Origin: an uncultured Eubacteriales bacterium | GTDB taxonomy: Bacteria; Bacillota; Clostridia; Oscillospirales; Oscillospiraceae | DNA: 64,000 nt | Direction: 5' to 3' | NCBI GenBank assembly: GCA_900545515.1 | Contig: UQZA01000001.1 | Span: forward strand, 1-64,000 | In this document: piece after piece, positions 1-8,719 of the stretch | Layout: every line of letters starts with the position of its first letter | Numbering within the stretch: position 1 is the stretch's first letter | Program-made: the position numbers and the translations under genes | The notes under the pieces: model-generated | Databases searched by the model: none | Told to the model about the DNA's origin: nothing | The model's input: only the letters and a program-made list of their open reading frames with translations

Positions 1-20
1 ATGAAAATGAATATAAATGA

Positions 21-55
21 GGGCCTGCCGCAAATTTGTTTTTTGCAACAGGCCC
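21..55 (-). terminator. Intrinsic terminator after ftsH
   Basis: GGGCCTG and CAGGCCC arms close an imperfect hairpin extended by TTTGC/GCAAA pairing. On the minus strand it is followed by a T-rich stretch (TCATTTATATTC). It lies 15 bases after the ftsH stop, so it most likely ends that transcript. Confidence 0.7.
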
Positions 56-69
56 GTTCTATGGGAAAA

Positions 70-1977
70 TCAGTCCTCCGCCGGATCCTGGGAGACGGTG
101 GCGGGCTGGGCGGTTTGGTTGGCGTTTACATAACGCATCAGCTCGTCGCCTGTGATGGTCTCCTTGGTCAGAAGGTAGAGAGCTACCTCATCCAGGAGGC
201 TGCGGTGGTCAGACAGGAGCTTTTTGGCGTCAGCCAGCACCTGAGCCAGAATGGACTGGACCTCTTGGTCCATCTGCGCGGCAGTGGTCTGGGAGCAGTC
301 CATATAGGATTGCCCCTCCAGATACTCGTTCTGCACCGTGGCCAGAGCCATGGGGCCGAAGCGACTGCTCATGCCAAACTGGGCCACCATCCGCCGGGCC
401 AGGTCCGTCGCCCGCTGAATGTCGTTGGCTGCTCCGGTGGTCTGGACGCCGAAGGCCACTTCCTCTGCCGCCCGGCCGCCCACCAGGGTCCGCAGCTCAA
501 CCAGGAGCTCATCCCGGGTGGACAAGTATTTCTCCTCCTCCGGCATCTGCATGGTGTAGCCCAGAGCGCCGGAGGTATGGGGTACGATGGTGATTTTAGA
601 CACCGGCTGGCTGTGCTTCTCCAGAGCAGCCACCAAAGCGTGGCCCACCTCATGGTAGGCAACCATCCGCTTCTCCACATCGGTCAGGACAGTATTTTTC
701 TTCTCCGTACCGGCAATCACCGTCTCGAAGGAGACCATCAGGTCCTCCTGGTTCACCGCCTGACGGCCGTGGCGGACGGCCCGGAGCGCAGCCTCGTTCA
801 CCAAGTTGGCCAAATCTGCGCCCACAGCACCGGCAGTTGCCTGGGCAATTTTTTGCAGGTCCACATCTTCGGACAGGCGGATTTTCTTGGTATGGACCTT
901 CAGGGTATCCAGACGGCCCTGGAGGTTGGGACGGTCCACAATGATCCGGCGGTCAAACCGGCCGGCACGCAGCAGGGCTTTGTCCAGAATTTCCGGCCGG
1001 TTGGTGGCGGCCAGGCACACCACACCCTTGGAGGAGTCGAAGCCATCGATCTCTCCCAAAAGCTGGTTCAGAGTCTGCTCCTGCTCACTGTTACTCCCCA
1101 GACGGGAATCCCGGGACCGACCTACGGCGTCAATTTCGTCAATGAAAATGATACAGGGGGCCACCTTCGCCGCCTGCTGGAACAGATCCCGCACCCGGCT
1201 GGCGCCCACACCTACAAACATCTCCACAAAGTCGGAGCCGGAGATGGAGAAGAAGGGTACATTGGCCTCCCCGGCCACAGCCTTGGCCAGGAGGGTCTTG
1301 CCGGTACCGGGAGATCCCACCAGCAGAGCGCCCTTGGGCAGCTTGGCACCAATGGCGGCATACTTCTGCGGGTTGTGAAGGAAATCAATGATCTCCTGGA
1401 GGGACTCTTTGGCCTCGTCCTGACCGGCCACATCGGCAAAGGTGACACCGGTCTGCTTCTCCATGTAGACCTTGGCCTTGCTCTGGCCCACGTTGCCCAG
1501 GCCACCCATGGTGCTACCCATCTTGCGCATCAGAAGGCTTAGGAGGAAGAAGGTTAGGCCAAGAATCAGCAGGTTAGACAGGATGAAGCCAATGACGGAG
1601 TTGTCCTCCTGAGGCTCCTGGAACACCTTGACCCCCTGCCCCTGCATTTTATACACCAGGGCAGTGTTGTCCGTGCCAGTGATAAGGCCTGTGTAATAAA
1701 TCGTCTGGGCCGCCCCAGGCTGGTTGGCTTCTTCCTTCGTAATGAAAAGTACTCGGTCCGTCTGGAACTGGACCTCCGCCAGCTGATTGTTTTGCACCAT
1801 GGTGAGAAAGTCGGAATAGCTCTTCTCCTCCAGCTGGGCGGCGGTAATGGAATTGTACACCCAGTTAAACAGCAGGACGATCACCACAGCCAGCGCCAGC
1901 AGAGGCAGACCGGTACGCAGAGGATCCCGGCTCTCTCTTCCGTTCTTTTTATTTCGATTGTCTTGGTTGTTGTTCAT
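70..1977 (-). CDS. ftsH: ATP-dependent zinc metalloprotease FtsH
   Basis: Membrane-bound AAA+ protease of 635 residues that unfolds and degrades misfolded membrane proteins and some regulators. Two membrane segments (about 24-44 and 126-150) flank a short extracytoplasmic domain. Then come the AAA module (Walker A GSPGTGKT at 221-228, Walker B FIDEID near 278-283, second region of homology around 324-343) and the zinc protease module (HEVGH at 442-446, candidate third ligand Asp519). Both motifs differ slightly from the usual GPPGTGKT and HEAGH, but the catalytic residues are kept. AGGAGG lies 12 bases upstream of the ATG, slightly far. Monocistronic, divergent from rlmB. The normal folE/hpt/tilS neighbours of Bacillus are absent. 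Confidence 0.96.
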   Translation of the reverse strand: MNNNQDNRNKKNGRESRDPLRTGLPLLALAVVIVLLFNWVYNSITAAQLEEKSYSDFLTMVQNNQLAEVQFQTDRVLFITKEEANQPGAAQTIYYTGLITGTDNTALVYKMQGQGVKVFQEPQEDNSVIGFILSNLLILGLTFFLLSLLMRKMGSTMGGLGNVGQSKAKVYMEKQTGVTFADVAGQDEAKESLQEIIDFLHNPQKYAAIGAKLPKGALLVGSPGTGKTLLAKAVAGEANVPFFSISGSDFVEMFVGVGASRVRDLFQQAAKVAPCIIFIDEIDAVGRSRDSRLGSNSEQEQTLNQLLGEIDGFDSSKGVVCLAATNRPEILDKALLRAGRFDRRIIVDRPNLQGRLDTLKVHTKKIRLSEDVDLQKIAQATAGAVGADLANLVNEAALRAVRHGRQAVNQEDLMVSFETVIAGTEKKNTVLTDVEKRMVAYHEVGHALVAALEKHSQPVSKITIVPHTSGALGYTMQMPEEEKYLSTRDELLVELRTLVGGRAAEEVAFGVQTTGAANDIQRATDLARRMVAQFGMSSRFGPMALATVQNEYLEGQSYMDCSQTTAAQMDQEVQSILAQVLADAKKLLSDHRSLLDEVALYLLTKETITGDELMRYVNANQTAQPATVSQDPAED

Positions 1978-2078
1978 CAGGTCATTTGGCCTCCTTTGAT
2001 TTCAGTAGAAAAACGCGGAATGGACCAGCCCATTGCCGCAAGGCAGCTTCCGAACCATCTGCCCCTCGCTTTTAGGTT

Positions 2079-2107
2079 ATCATACCACACAACGACCCGC
2101 TGGGCAA
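2079..2107 (-). promoter_or_regulatory. Promoter for ftsH
   Basis: On the minus strand TTGCCC (2102-2107), a 17-base spacer, and TATGAT (2079-2084) preceded by a TGN extended -10. It points at ftsH with a leader of about 100 bases. The spacing fits a vegetative sigma-A promoter. No operator such as CIRCE was seen. Confidence 0.55.
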
Positions 2108-2191
2108 TGAATTTTCTTCCCTTTGGGCGTGAATTTTCTGTGAATTAGCCCATATGAAGTGGGGCTTTTCCGGGAAAGTTACAAAGTGTAG

Positions 2192-2220
2192 TTGTTCCTT
2201 TAGGTTTTTTTTGCTATAAT
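2192..2220 (+). promoter_or_regulatory. Promoter for rlmB and the ATPase-like gene
   Basis: TTGTTC (2192-2197), 17 bases that include a run of eight T, then a perfect TATAAT (2215-2220). This is 117 bases upstream of the rlmB start codon and is the clearest forward promoter in the ftsH-rlmB gap. Confidence 0.7.
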
Positions 2221-2336
2221 AGTCGCAAAATAGCCGGGTTTCCCTTTTGCGAACCCGGGACCGCCCTGCAAATAGCATACCGCCGCAGCTGCGGCCCTAT
2301 ACCAGCCGACGGTTAAATTTCCACGAGGAGTGCAGC

Positions 2337-3122
2337 ATGAGACACAATTCCAACCAATCTGAAATCCATCCCTTCCCAGAGGGCTACCCTCAGGAGGGTC
2401 TGCTGGAAGGGCGCAACGCCCTGCAGGAGGCCCTGCGCAGCGGTAGAACCATTGACAAGGTCTGGGTTGCCGCCGGAGACACCGACCGGAACCTGGCCCG
2501 CCTGACAAGCGAGGCCAAGGAACAGGGGGCCGTGGTGATCCCAGTGGACCGGCGCAAACTGGACAACATGAGCATAACGCATGCCCATCAAGGCGTCATT
2601 GCCCTGGCCGCCGCCCGGCCCTACGCCACCCTGGACGACATATTTGCCCTGGCAGAGTCCCGGGGGGAGGCTCCCCTTATTGTGGTCTGTGACGAGCTGT
2701 CTGACCCTCACAATCTGGGGGCCATCATCCGTTCCGCCGAATGCGCCGGAGCCCACGGGGTGGTGATCCCCAAGCGCCGCAGTGCCGGCCTCACGCCGGT
2801 GGTGGCCAAAGCCTCTGCCGGAGCCATTGAATATATGCCCGTTGCCCGGGTGTCCAATATTTCCAGCGCTCTGAAGGAGCTGCAAGCGCGTGGCGTCTGG
2901 GTTTATGGCACCGCCGCTGACGGGACACAAGAGCTCTTTGACGCCAACTTCCAGGGCCCCACGGCCATTGTCATCGGCAACGAGGGGGACGGTATGGGAC
3001 GCCTGGTGCGCCAGACCTGTGATGTTCTGGTGCGGATTCCCATGCGTGGGCGTATCTCCTCTCTGAACGCCTCCGCCGCTGCGGCCATTTTACTATACGA
3101 AGCGGTGCGGCAGCGAAAGTAA
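2337..3122 (+). CDS. rlmB: TrmH/SpoU-family 23S rRNA 2'-O-methyltransferase (RlmB-like)
   Basis: Predicted 261-residue SPOUT methyltransferase that moves a methyl group from S-adenosylmethionine to a ribose 2'-OH in 23S rRNA (G2251 in E. coli for RlmB). The N-terminal substrate-binding domain starts at EGRNALQEAL. The SPOUT core shows the three family motifs: SDPHNLGAIIRSAE, then IVIGNEGDGM, then IPMRGRISSLNASAAAAIL with the knot-forming C-terminus. The ATG at 2337 was chosen over an in-frame ATG at 2247 because CGAGGAG precedes it and homology starts just after. The ATPase-like gene follows after 43 bases, so the two are probably co-transcribed. The exact target base is inferred from the family only. 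Confidence 0.92.
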   Translation: MRHNSNQSEIHPFPEGYPQEGLLEGRNALQEALRSGRTIDKVWVAAGDTDRNLARLTSEAKEQGAVVIPVDRRKLDNMSITHAHQGVIALAAARPYATLDDIFALAESRGEAPLIVVCDELSDPHNLGAIIRSAECAGAHGVVIPKRRSAGLTPVVAKASAGAIEYMPVARVSNISSALKELQARGVWVYGTAADGTQELFDANFQGPTAIVIGNEGDGMGRLVRQTCDVLVRIPMRGRISSLNASAAAAILLYEAVRQRK

Positions 3123-3165
3123 CTTCACCGGGCCTTCTCCGGCCCATGCGGAGGTCGAAACCTGC

Positions 3166-5493
3166 ATGAAAAAAAAGAACAAGCAAAAATTTGCGTCAGA
3201 GGAGGAACCCCGGCAGCCCCAGGGCCCAGCTCAGGACAGCAACTTTTCCCTGGAGGAAATTTTGCGAGAATTTGGAGGTGGGGAAAATGCGCCCGCCCAA
3301 AACCCGCCGGAGGCCATCCCGCAGTCTGTGCAATTGGACCCAGCTCTGCAGTCTCCCATTCCCCGTCACCGCACGGTCGATCCGGACCCTGAAACCCAGC
3401 GGCCCAATGTGGAACATACACTGCCGGAGCGGCACATTCCCCCTCGCCCTGCTGAAGCGCCAGATGCGTCTCAGGCAACCCCCATTGCCGCCCCCAGGCC
3501 GGTCAAAGCCCCTGCTGCGGAGCCTGCCTCCCCGGAAGTCACACGCCCAGAGGGCAGTCATCCCCCTCGCCACAAAGGCCGTCCGGTTTCCCAACAGCGG
3601 CTGAAGAGCCTTCGGCCCCTCCCGGTGGAGGACCCGCTCCAAGAGCCCATCTCGGCAGGACCGGCGAAGGCCAGCCCGCGCCAGTCTTCCCCTCCGGCGT
3701 CTCCTCCTCACGGCTCTCATCCCCCGGCTGAGCCCGTGTGGGTAAACTCCGCCTCCCGGCGGCAAGCCAAGGCACCAGAAAAGGCCTCTGCTGAGCCTCC
3801 CCGGCGTCAGCCACCCCGGGACTCCGCCCCCAAACCGGCGTCGTCTCCACCCAAGGCTCCTGCTCCCAAGCCGCCCCCCTCCCCAGAGGCTCAGTTTCGC
3901 GACGCCAGCCAGCGGCAGCGGGGCCGTCCGGTTCGCTTGGGCTTTTGCCTGTTTTTTGCTCTGGGCGCCCTGGCCTTGGGCTTTTGCCGCTCCCAGGGAT
4001 ACCTGGACTTTTTGAAAAATCAAAAACTCCTGACCGCCGGTGAAATGGGCCTTTTATTCCTGTGCACTCTTCTGGCCTATGATGTGCCTCGGGCCGGGCT
4101 TCGCAGGCCGCTGCACCCCGGATTTAATTTTCATTCCCTGGTCACTTTGGAAGTGGCAATCAGCTTGGCAGACGGTTTTCTCGCCCTGGCAGAGGGGCGC
4201 ATTACCTACTGTCCCCTGGTTTGCCTACAGCTGGCTGCCGCCCTGTGGGGGCTCTTTTTGGAGGATCGGGCCACCTGCGCTGTCATGGACACAGCACGGA
4301 AGGGCCCCGGGACTCTGACCTTGGTGCGGGAGCCCAACCTCTTTCAGAAACTGCCGGGAGTTCTGCCCGGCACAGGCAGTGAGCAAGAGTTTCTCCAAGC
4401 CAACCGCCTCCCAGCGGGGCCGGCTCGGCTGATGGATTTCTACGCCCTGGCGGTGCTCCTGCTCTCCGCAGCTGTGGCGGGCCTGACCTGCCGCGGGACC
4501 ACCGCCACCTTCTTCCAGTATTGGACCGCAGTGCTCTTGGCTGGGACGCCCCTGGCCGGTGCCGTAGCCTGGTCCCGCCCCTGGTGCATTCTCTCCCGCC
4601 GCCTTCAGGCCCGGGGCGCTGCGCTGTACGGTTGGACCGGGGCTTGCCGCCTGTCAGGCAAGTTGGTGGTCCCCATTTCCGACCAGGACCTGTTCCCAGG
4701 GGAAAGCGTCAAAATGAACGGCGTGAAGTACTTTGGTGGCCATACACCGGATCAGGTGGTGGCCTACGGCTCTGCCGTGATTTCCGCTGCCGGAAGTGGC
4801 CTGTCCAAAATCTTTGAAGAACAGCTGGAAATTCGCGGTGCTCGCCGGTACCCGGTGTCCAAGCTGCGCCGGTACGAGGTGGGCGGCGTAGGGGCCGAAA
4901 TCGGCCCGGATTCCGTGCTGGTAGGTTCCCTGCGGTTCATGCAATCCATGGGGGTGGACATGCCCGCCGGTACCCGGGTTAGTCAGGCGGTGTATGTGGC
5001 GATCAACGGGAGCCTGGCCGGCGTCTTTGCCGTCCATTATGAAGTGAGCCGAGCCGTGGTCGGGGGGCTGGGAGCCCTCATTCTCAGCCGGGGGATTCTC
5101 CCGGTGATCACCGCCGGAGACTTTATCATCACAGAGTCTTTCCTCCGTTCCAAATTCCGGGTGAACACGGCTCGGCTGAAAATCCCTCCCTTCCCCGCTC
5201 GGTCAGAGCTGTCCCAGCGGACTGCCACCGAGGCCGCCCGCCCCTGCGCCCTCCTGCGACAAGCTCCATTTAGCACCATTTCTCTTACCGTGACCGGTGC
5301 CCGGGCCCTGCGCACCGCCGTGCGGTGGGGTGTCCTCTTCGACCTGCTGGGCGGGATCATGGGCATGGTCATTATGGCAGTTCTGGCAAACCTGGCTGCC
5401 AGCGGCGTCATGTCGCTGGTCAATCTGACCCTCTTCCTGCTACTGTGGTCCATCCCCAGCCTCCTGCTCAGCGGCTGGCCCAAAAATGTCTGA
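3166..5493 (+). CDS. Degenerate P-type-ATPase-like membrane protein
   Basis: A 775-residue protein with three parts. Residues 1-255 are a hydrophilic Pro/Ala/Arg-rich region, probably disordered and cytoplasmic. Residues from about 257 hold several membrane segments. The C-terminal half reads like the catalytic end of a heavy-metal P-type ATPase: a membrane segment with AVLLAGTPLAG where CPC-type pumps have the metal-binding CPC; GKLVVPISDQDLFPGESV where DKTGTLT should be; VLVGSLRFMQSMGV like the nucleotide-binding domain; and LPVITAGD like the MLTGD motif (Asp652). Two final membrane segments follow. The DKTGT sequence is replaced by SDQDLF (residues 505-510), so normal phosphorylation looks impossible. 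A structural, sensory or regulatory role is possible; the function is unknown. GGAGG lies 11 bases upstream. Confidence 0.75.
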   Translation: MKKKNKQKFASEEEPRQPQGPAQDSNFSLEEILREFGGGENAPAQNPPEAIPQSVQLDPALQSPIPRHRTVDPDPETQRPNVEHTLPERHIPPRPAEAPDASQATPIAAPRPVKAPAAEPASPEVTRPEGSHPPRHKGRPVSQQRLKSLRPLPVEDPLQEPISAGPAKASPRQSSPPASPPHGSHPPAEPVWVNSASRRQAKAPEKASAEPPRRQPPRDSAPKPASSPPKAPAPKPPPSPEAQFRDASQRQRGRPVRLGFCLFFALGALALGFCRSQGYLDFLKNQKLLTAGEMGLLFLCTLLAYDVPRAGLRRPLHPGFNFHSLVTLEVAISLADGFLALAEGRITYCPLVCLQLAAALWGLFLEDRATCAVMDTARKGPGTLTLVREPNLFQKLPGVLPGTGSEQEFLQANRLPAGPARLMDFYALAVLLLSAAVAGLTCRGTTATFFQYWTAVLLAGTPLAGAVAWSRPWCILSRRLQARGAALYGWTGACRLSGKLVVPISDQDLFPGESVKMNGVKYFGGHTPDQVVAYGSAVISAAGSGLSKIFEEQLEIRGARRYPVSKLRRYEVGGVGAEIGPDSVLVGSLRFMQSMGVDMPAGTRVSQAVYVAINGSLAGVFAVHYEVSRAVVGGLGALILSRGILPVITAGDFIITESFLRSKFRVNTARLKIPPFPARSELSQRTATEAARPCALLRQAPFSTISLTVTGARALRTAVRWGVLFDLLGGIMGMVIMAVLANLAASGVMSLVNLTLFLLLWSIPSLLLSGWPKNV

Positions 5494-5501
5494 AACCCGA
5501 T

Positions 5502-5572
5502 ATTACAAATACTCCCTCCCGGAGGGCTGCCAAGCATGGACGCTGCCCCTACAGGAGGGAGTATTTGTAATA
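5502..5572. repeat. 19-bp perfect inverted repeat
   Basis: TATTACAAATACTCCCTCC (5502-5520) is repeated exactly as its reverse complement at 5554-5572, with a 33-base loop that itself contains a small CCTCCCGGAGG palindrome. It sits just after the ATPase-like gene. Neither strand has a U-run after the stem, so it is not a standard terminator. It could be a miniature mobile element or an RNA processing hairpin. Confidence 0.75.
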
Positions 5573-5816
5573 CCAAAAGACACTGCCCCCTTCCCCTTAG
5601 GGGCATAGGCGTACCGCTAAGGCGGTACAGCCTGGCTTTCCGCGCCCTGATTACACAGAGCCCGAGTAAGGTGCGGCCTGGGGGCAGACGGGAACTACGG
5701 CCTACCCCTTTAAGGGCGCACAGCGTGCGCCCCTACAGCATCTGTGCACCATTCTGGCAAATAAACGGAGTTGGCTTTCGCTGTACGCCTATGCCCCGGG
5801 AAAGGGGGAGTTCACC
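5573..5816. repeat. Repeat-derived intergenic region
   Basis: No gene is supported here. The sequence is made of short GC-rich pieces with similarity to other gaps in this window: CTTCCCCTTAGGGGCATAGGCGTACCGC resembles 36187-36212 and 63294-63305, and GTAAGGTGCGGCCTGGGGGCAGAC resembles 36252-36300 and 27167-27210. Several small hairpins are present, for example GGGCGCACAGCGTGCGCCC. Confidence 0.5.
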
Positions 5817-7190
5817 TTACTTCTGCTTCAACAGAGCCTCCCCTGCCTGATAGATGTCTCCGGCTCCCACTGTGAGAATCACATCGTCCGGCCGGGCGAC
5901 ACGGCGGAGGTAGGTGGTTACCTCCGGCAGGGTTTCAAAATATACAGCTCCCGGGACCTTATTGGCCAAATCCCGGGAGGAAATCCCCACCGTGTTCCGC
6001 TCCCGCGCTGCGTAAATCTCCGCCAGCACCACCTGATCCACCGTGCGCAACTCCCGGACAAAATCGTCAAAGAGCGCAGCTGTGCGGGAGTAGGTGTGAG
6101 GCTGAAACGCCAAAATGATACGGTGATACCCCATGGCCTTCACTGCCGCGATGGTAGCGTGGAGCTCCCCCGGATGGTGGGCATAGTCATCATACACATC
6201 AGCTCCGTTGTAATTGCCCTTAAACTCCATACGACGGCCTGCTCCCCGGAAGGTCTCCAGCCCCTGGGTCACAGCCTCTCCGGGAATCCCCAGAGTCCAG
6301 GCCACGGCAGCGGCAGCCACTGCGTTGGCCGCGTTGTGGCGGCCGAAGACGTTCAGGTGGATGTTACAATAGAATTTGCCGTCACAGACCACCTCAAAGT
6401 CCCGCCAGTCCTCCGAATATCCCTGGCCGTGCACCCGGTTTTTCTCTCCCAGGCCGAAGGTGGTCAGCTCCAGACCTTTCAGGGCCTCCATGGTGTTTGG
6501 GTCGTCTCCGTTGGCCAGGACCCGCCCTGTCCCCTTGGGAACCAGTTGCGCGAACTTTCGGAAGGACTTTTGAATATCCGCCAGGTCGTGGAAATAGTCC
6601 AGGTGATCCGCCTCCACATTCAACACCACAGCCAGGGTGGGAAAGAAGTTCAGGAACGAGTCACAATACTCGCAGCTCTCCAGCACAATGGAGTCTCCCT
6701 TGCCCACCCGGTGGCCGGCATGGAGAATGGGCAAATACCCCCCGATCATCACCGTGGGGTCCTGCTGAGCCGCCAGGAGAATGTGGGTCACCATAGAGGT
6801 GGTGGTGGTTTTTCCATGGGTACCGGAAATGCAGATGGCGTTTTCATAGCTCTGCATCAACACACCCCAAGCCTCAGCCCGCTCGAAGACAGGAATTCCC
6901 ACAGCCCGGGCGGCAGCAATTTCCGGATTGTCGTTGTGGGCGGCGGCAGTCCGGATGATGCAGTCTGCACCCTGAATGTTTTTGGCGCTGTGGCCAATGA
7001 ACACCTGGATACCATGGGCCCGGAGCTCATCAGTAGAGACCGATGCATTCATGTCCGAACCGGTGACCTGGATTCCCATGCCCTGGAGAACCAGACCCAG
7101 AGGACGCATAGAGACGCCCCCAATGCCCACCAGGTGCACCTTCTTTCCAGGGGTCAAAAATGTACGGATTTTATGATTACGAGCAGCCAT
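5817..7190 (-). CDS. murC: UDP-N-acetylmuramate--L-alanine ligase MurC
   Basis: Cytoplasmic Mur ligase of 457 residues that adds L-alanine to UDP-MurNAc using ATP, the first step of the peptidoglycan stem peptide. The N-terminal Rossmann domain carries HLVGIGGVSMRPLG, the UDP-binding loop. The central domain has the ATP loop SGTHGKTTTTSM, then SCEYCDSFLN and VEADHLDYFHD. The C-terminal domain includes DDYAHHPGE and FQPHTYSRT, which match MurC rather than MurD/E/F. Length is normal. GGGAG precedes the ATG by seven bases. It stands alone here, away from a dcw cluster. Confidence 0.95.
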   Translation of the reverse strand: MAARNHKIRTFLTPGKKVHLVGIGGVSMRPLGLVLQGMGIQVTGSDMNASVSTDELRAHGIQVFIGHSAKNIQGADCIIRTAAAHNDNPEIAAARAVGIPVFERAEAWGVLMQSYENAICISGTHGKTTTTSMVTHILLAAQQDPTVMIGGYLPILHAGHRVGKGDSIVLESCEYCDSFLNFFPTLAVVLNVEADHLDYFHDLADIQKSFRKFAQLVPKGTGRVLANGDDPNTMEALKGLELTTFGLGEKNRVHGQGYSEDWRDFEVVCDGKFYCNIHLNVFGRHNAANAVAAAAVAWTLGIPGEAVTQGLETFRGAGRRMEFKGNYNGADVYDDYAHHPGELHATIAAVKAMGYHRIILAFQPHTYSRTAALFDDFVRELRTVDQVVLAEIYAARERNTVGISSRDLANKVPGAVYFETLPEVTTYLRRVARPDDVILTVGAGDIYQAGEALLKQK

Positions 7191-7234
7191 ATCGAAACTC
7201 CCTGCTTTACAATCAATTTTTGGTTCAGTTCCCC

Positions 7235-7263
7235 ATTATATAATAGCCGCCCCAGGTTTACAA
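7235..7263 (-). promoter_or_regulatory. Promoter for murC
   Basis: On the minus strand TTGTAA (7258-7263), a 17-base spacer, and TATAAT (7235-7240), about 45 bases upstream of the murC start codon. Good vegetative consensus and spacing. Confidence 0.7.
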
Positions 7264-7317
7264 GTGATTTTTTCCCGGAGAGAGATTTTTCTCCGGGGCC
7301 ATTGGATGAAAACACAT

Positions 7318-7351
7318 GCAGCGGGCTGGTCCGGCAAGATCAGCCCGCTGC
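7318..7351 (-). terminator. Terminator of the efflux operon
   Basis: Perfect 11-base arms GCAGCGGGCTG and CAGCCCGCTGC with a 12-base loop, 15 bases after the permease stop. On the minus strand it is followed by ATGTGTTTTCATCC, a modest U-tract. A second hairpin (CCCGGAG/CTCCGGG, 7274-7296) lies beyond it. Confidence 0.65.
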
Positions 7352-7366
7352 GGTGTATATATATCA

Positions 7367-8707
7367 TCAATCTCTGCGAAGCGCTTCGATGGGGTTGAGG
7401 TTGGCCGCCTTCACGGCAGGCAGAAGGCCAAAAATCACGCCGATCAAGGTGGAAAACACCACGGAAATGACAATGGCCGGAATGCTGATTGCCACCGGGA
7501 TGGAATTGAACCTGGAAATCAGCTCCGCCAGGCCCACACCAGTGAGCACACCCAAAAGGCCACCCATACAGGTGAGAACGGCGGCCTCTGTTAGGAACTG
7601 CCACAGAATCCGGCGGCGCTTGGCGCCCAGGGCCTTTTTCAGGCCAATCTCGCTGGTCCGCTCGGTCACAGACACCAGCATGATGTTCATGACGCCGATG
7701 CCGCCTACCAGCAGGGAGATGCTGGCAATCCAGATGAGCTGGTTGTTGGTGGCGTTACTCATTTCCTGAAGCTGCTGGGCCTGCTGCAGCAGGTCCTGAC
7801 TCTGGTAGACAAAAGACGTGCCGTTGCCATTCTGCTCCCCCTCCGCTTCCACTTCCGCCGACACATTGTCTGCTGCGGCCATTTCCCCACCCTGGGATGC
7901 GGAACCAGTGGCAGAGATCTGGCTGGCGGTGAGGGCGTCGGCCACGTTCTTCCCCGCCCGGGTCATGGCATCGGTGCTGGTGGCCTGGACTGCCACCGAC
8001 TGGGGTTCGTCAAACTGGTAGACAATGGGCCAGGCGCTGTCTGGCAGGTAGATGGAGCCTGCGGAGGTGTCTGCATACAGGTTGTAATCCTGGATGCTCT
8101 CAATCTTGGGAGTAAAGGTCTCCATTTTGGCTACCACACCCACCACCGTAAAGGTGTCTCCCTTGATCTCCAAAATCCGGCCGATAGGCCCTCCCTCGGG
8201 GAAGAGGCTGGAAACGGCCTTTTCATCCAAAATGGCCACCTTGCGGCACTTCTCATAATCTCCTTCCAGGAACCCCCGCCCTTGGGTCAGCTGGTATCCC
8301 TGCACGGAGAAATATGCCCGGTCAATGCCGTAAATCGCACCGCTAAAGGAGGTGTTCTGATAATACACCTGCTCTGCATTGCTCCTGGACCGGTAGAAGG
8401 AAACCTTCTCCACGCCGTCCAGCTTCTCCAGCTCGCTCCGAGTTCCCTCTTCCATGGTGCGAACACCCTCGGGGACGGGATTCCAGCTCATGTCATAGGG
8501 GGACTCTGACCCGCTCTGGTAGAGCTGGACCGTCACCACGTTGTTACCTGCCCCAATGAGGTTCTGCTTGATCTGCTCGTTGGTGCCCTTGATGGTGGAC
8601 ACAATGGTGATGATGGAGGCAATGCCGATGATGATGCCCAGCATTGTCAGGAAAGAGCGCATTTTGTGGCCCCAGATTCCTTGAAACGCCAATCTGATAT
8701 TTTCCAT
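7367..8707 (-). CDS. MacB-type ABC transporter permease
   Basis: Permease of 446 residues, last gene of a four-gene efflux operon. It has the MacB/FtsX layout: one N-terminal membrane helix (about 18-40, after MRSFLTMLGIIIGIASII), a large extracytoplasmic domain (about 45-320), then three helices in the C-terminal FtsX domain with the typical GGIGVMNIMLVSVTERT and EIGLKKALGA sequences. Such permeases do not move substrate through the membrane directly but drive an extracytoplasmic step by mechanotransmission. In Gram-positives they are often linked to antimicrobial peptide resistance or export. The substrate cannot be told. It starts 12 bases after the second adaptor gene. Confidence 0.9.
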   Translation of the reverse strand: MENIRLAFQGIWGHKMRSFLTMLGIIIGIASIITIVSTIKGTNEQIKQNLIGAGNNVVTVQLYQSGSESPYDMSWNPVPEGVRTMEEGTRSELEKLDGVEKVSFYRSRSNAEQVYYQNTSFSGAIYGIDRAYFSVQGYQLTQGRGFLEGDYEKCRKVAILDEKAVSSLFPEGGPIGRILEIKGDTFTVVGVVAKMETFTPKIESIQDYNLYADTSAGSIYLPDSAWPIVYQFDEPQSVAVQATSTDAMTRAGKNVADALTASQISATGSASQGGEMAAADNVSAEVEAEGEQNGNGTSFVYQSQDLLQQAQQLQEMSNATNNQLIWIASISLLVGGIGVMNIMLVSVTERTSEIGLKKALGAKRRRILWQFLTEAAVLTCMGGLLGVLTGVGLAELISRFNSIPVAISIPAIVISVVFSTLIGVIFGLLPAVKAANLNPIEALRRD

Positions 8708-8719
8708 TTCGGGGCCTCC

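Noticed and set aside
1966..1995. Tiny ATG-ACC-TGA frame overlapping the ftsH start
   Set aside because: It lies between AGGAGG and the ftsH ATG and might be a coupling trick, but a frame of two codons is likely chance.
5500..5830. Possible CRISPR-like or tandem repeat array
   Set aside because: The repeats are single inverted pairs and short fragments, not evenly spaced direct repeats; no cas genes are seen anywhere.
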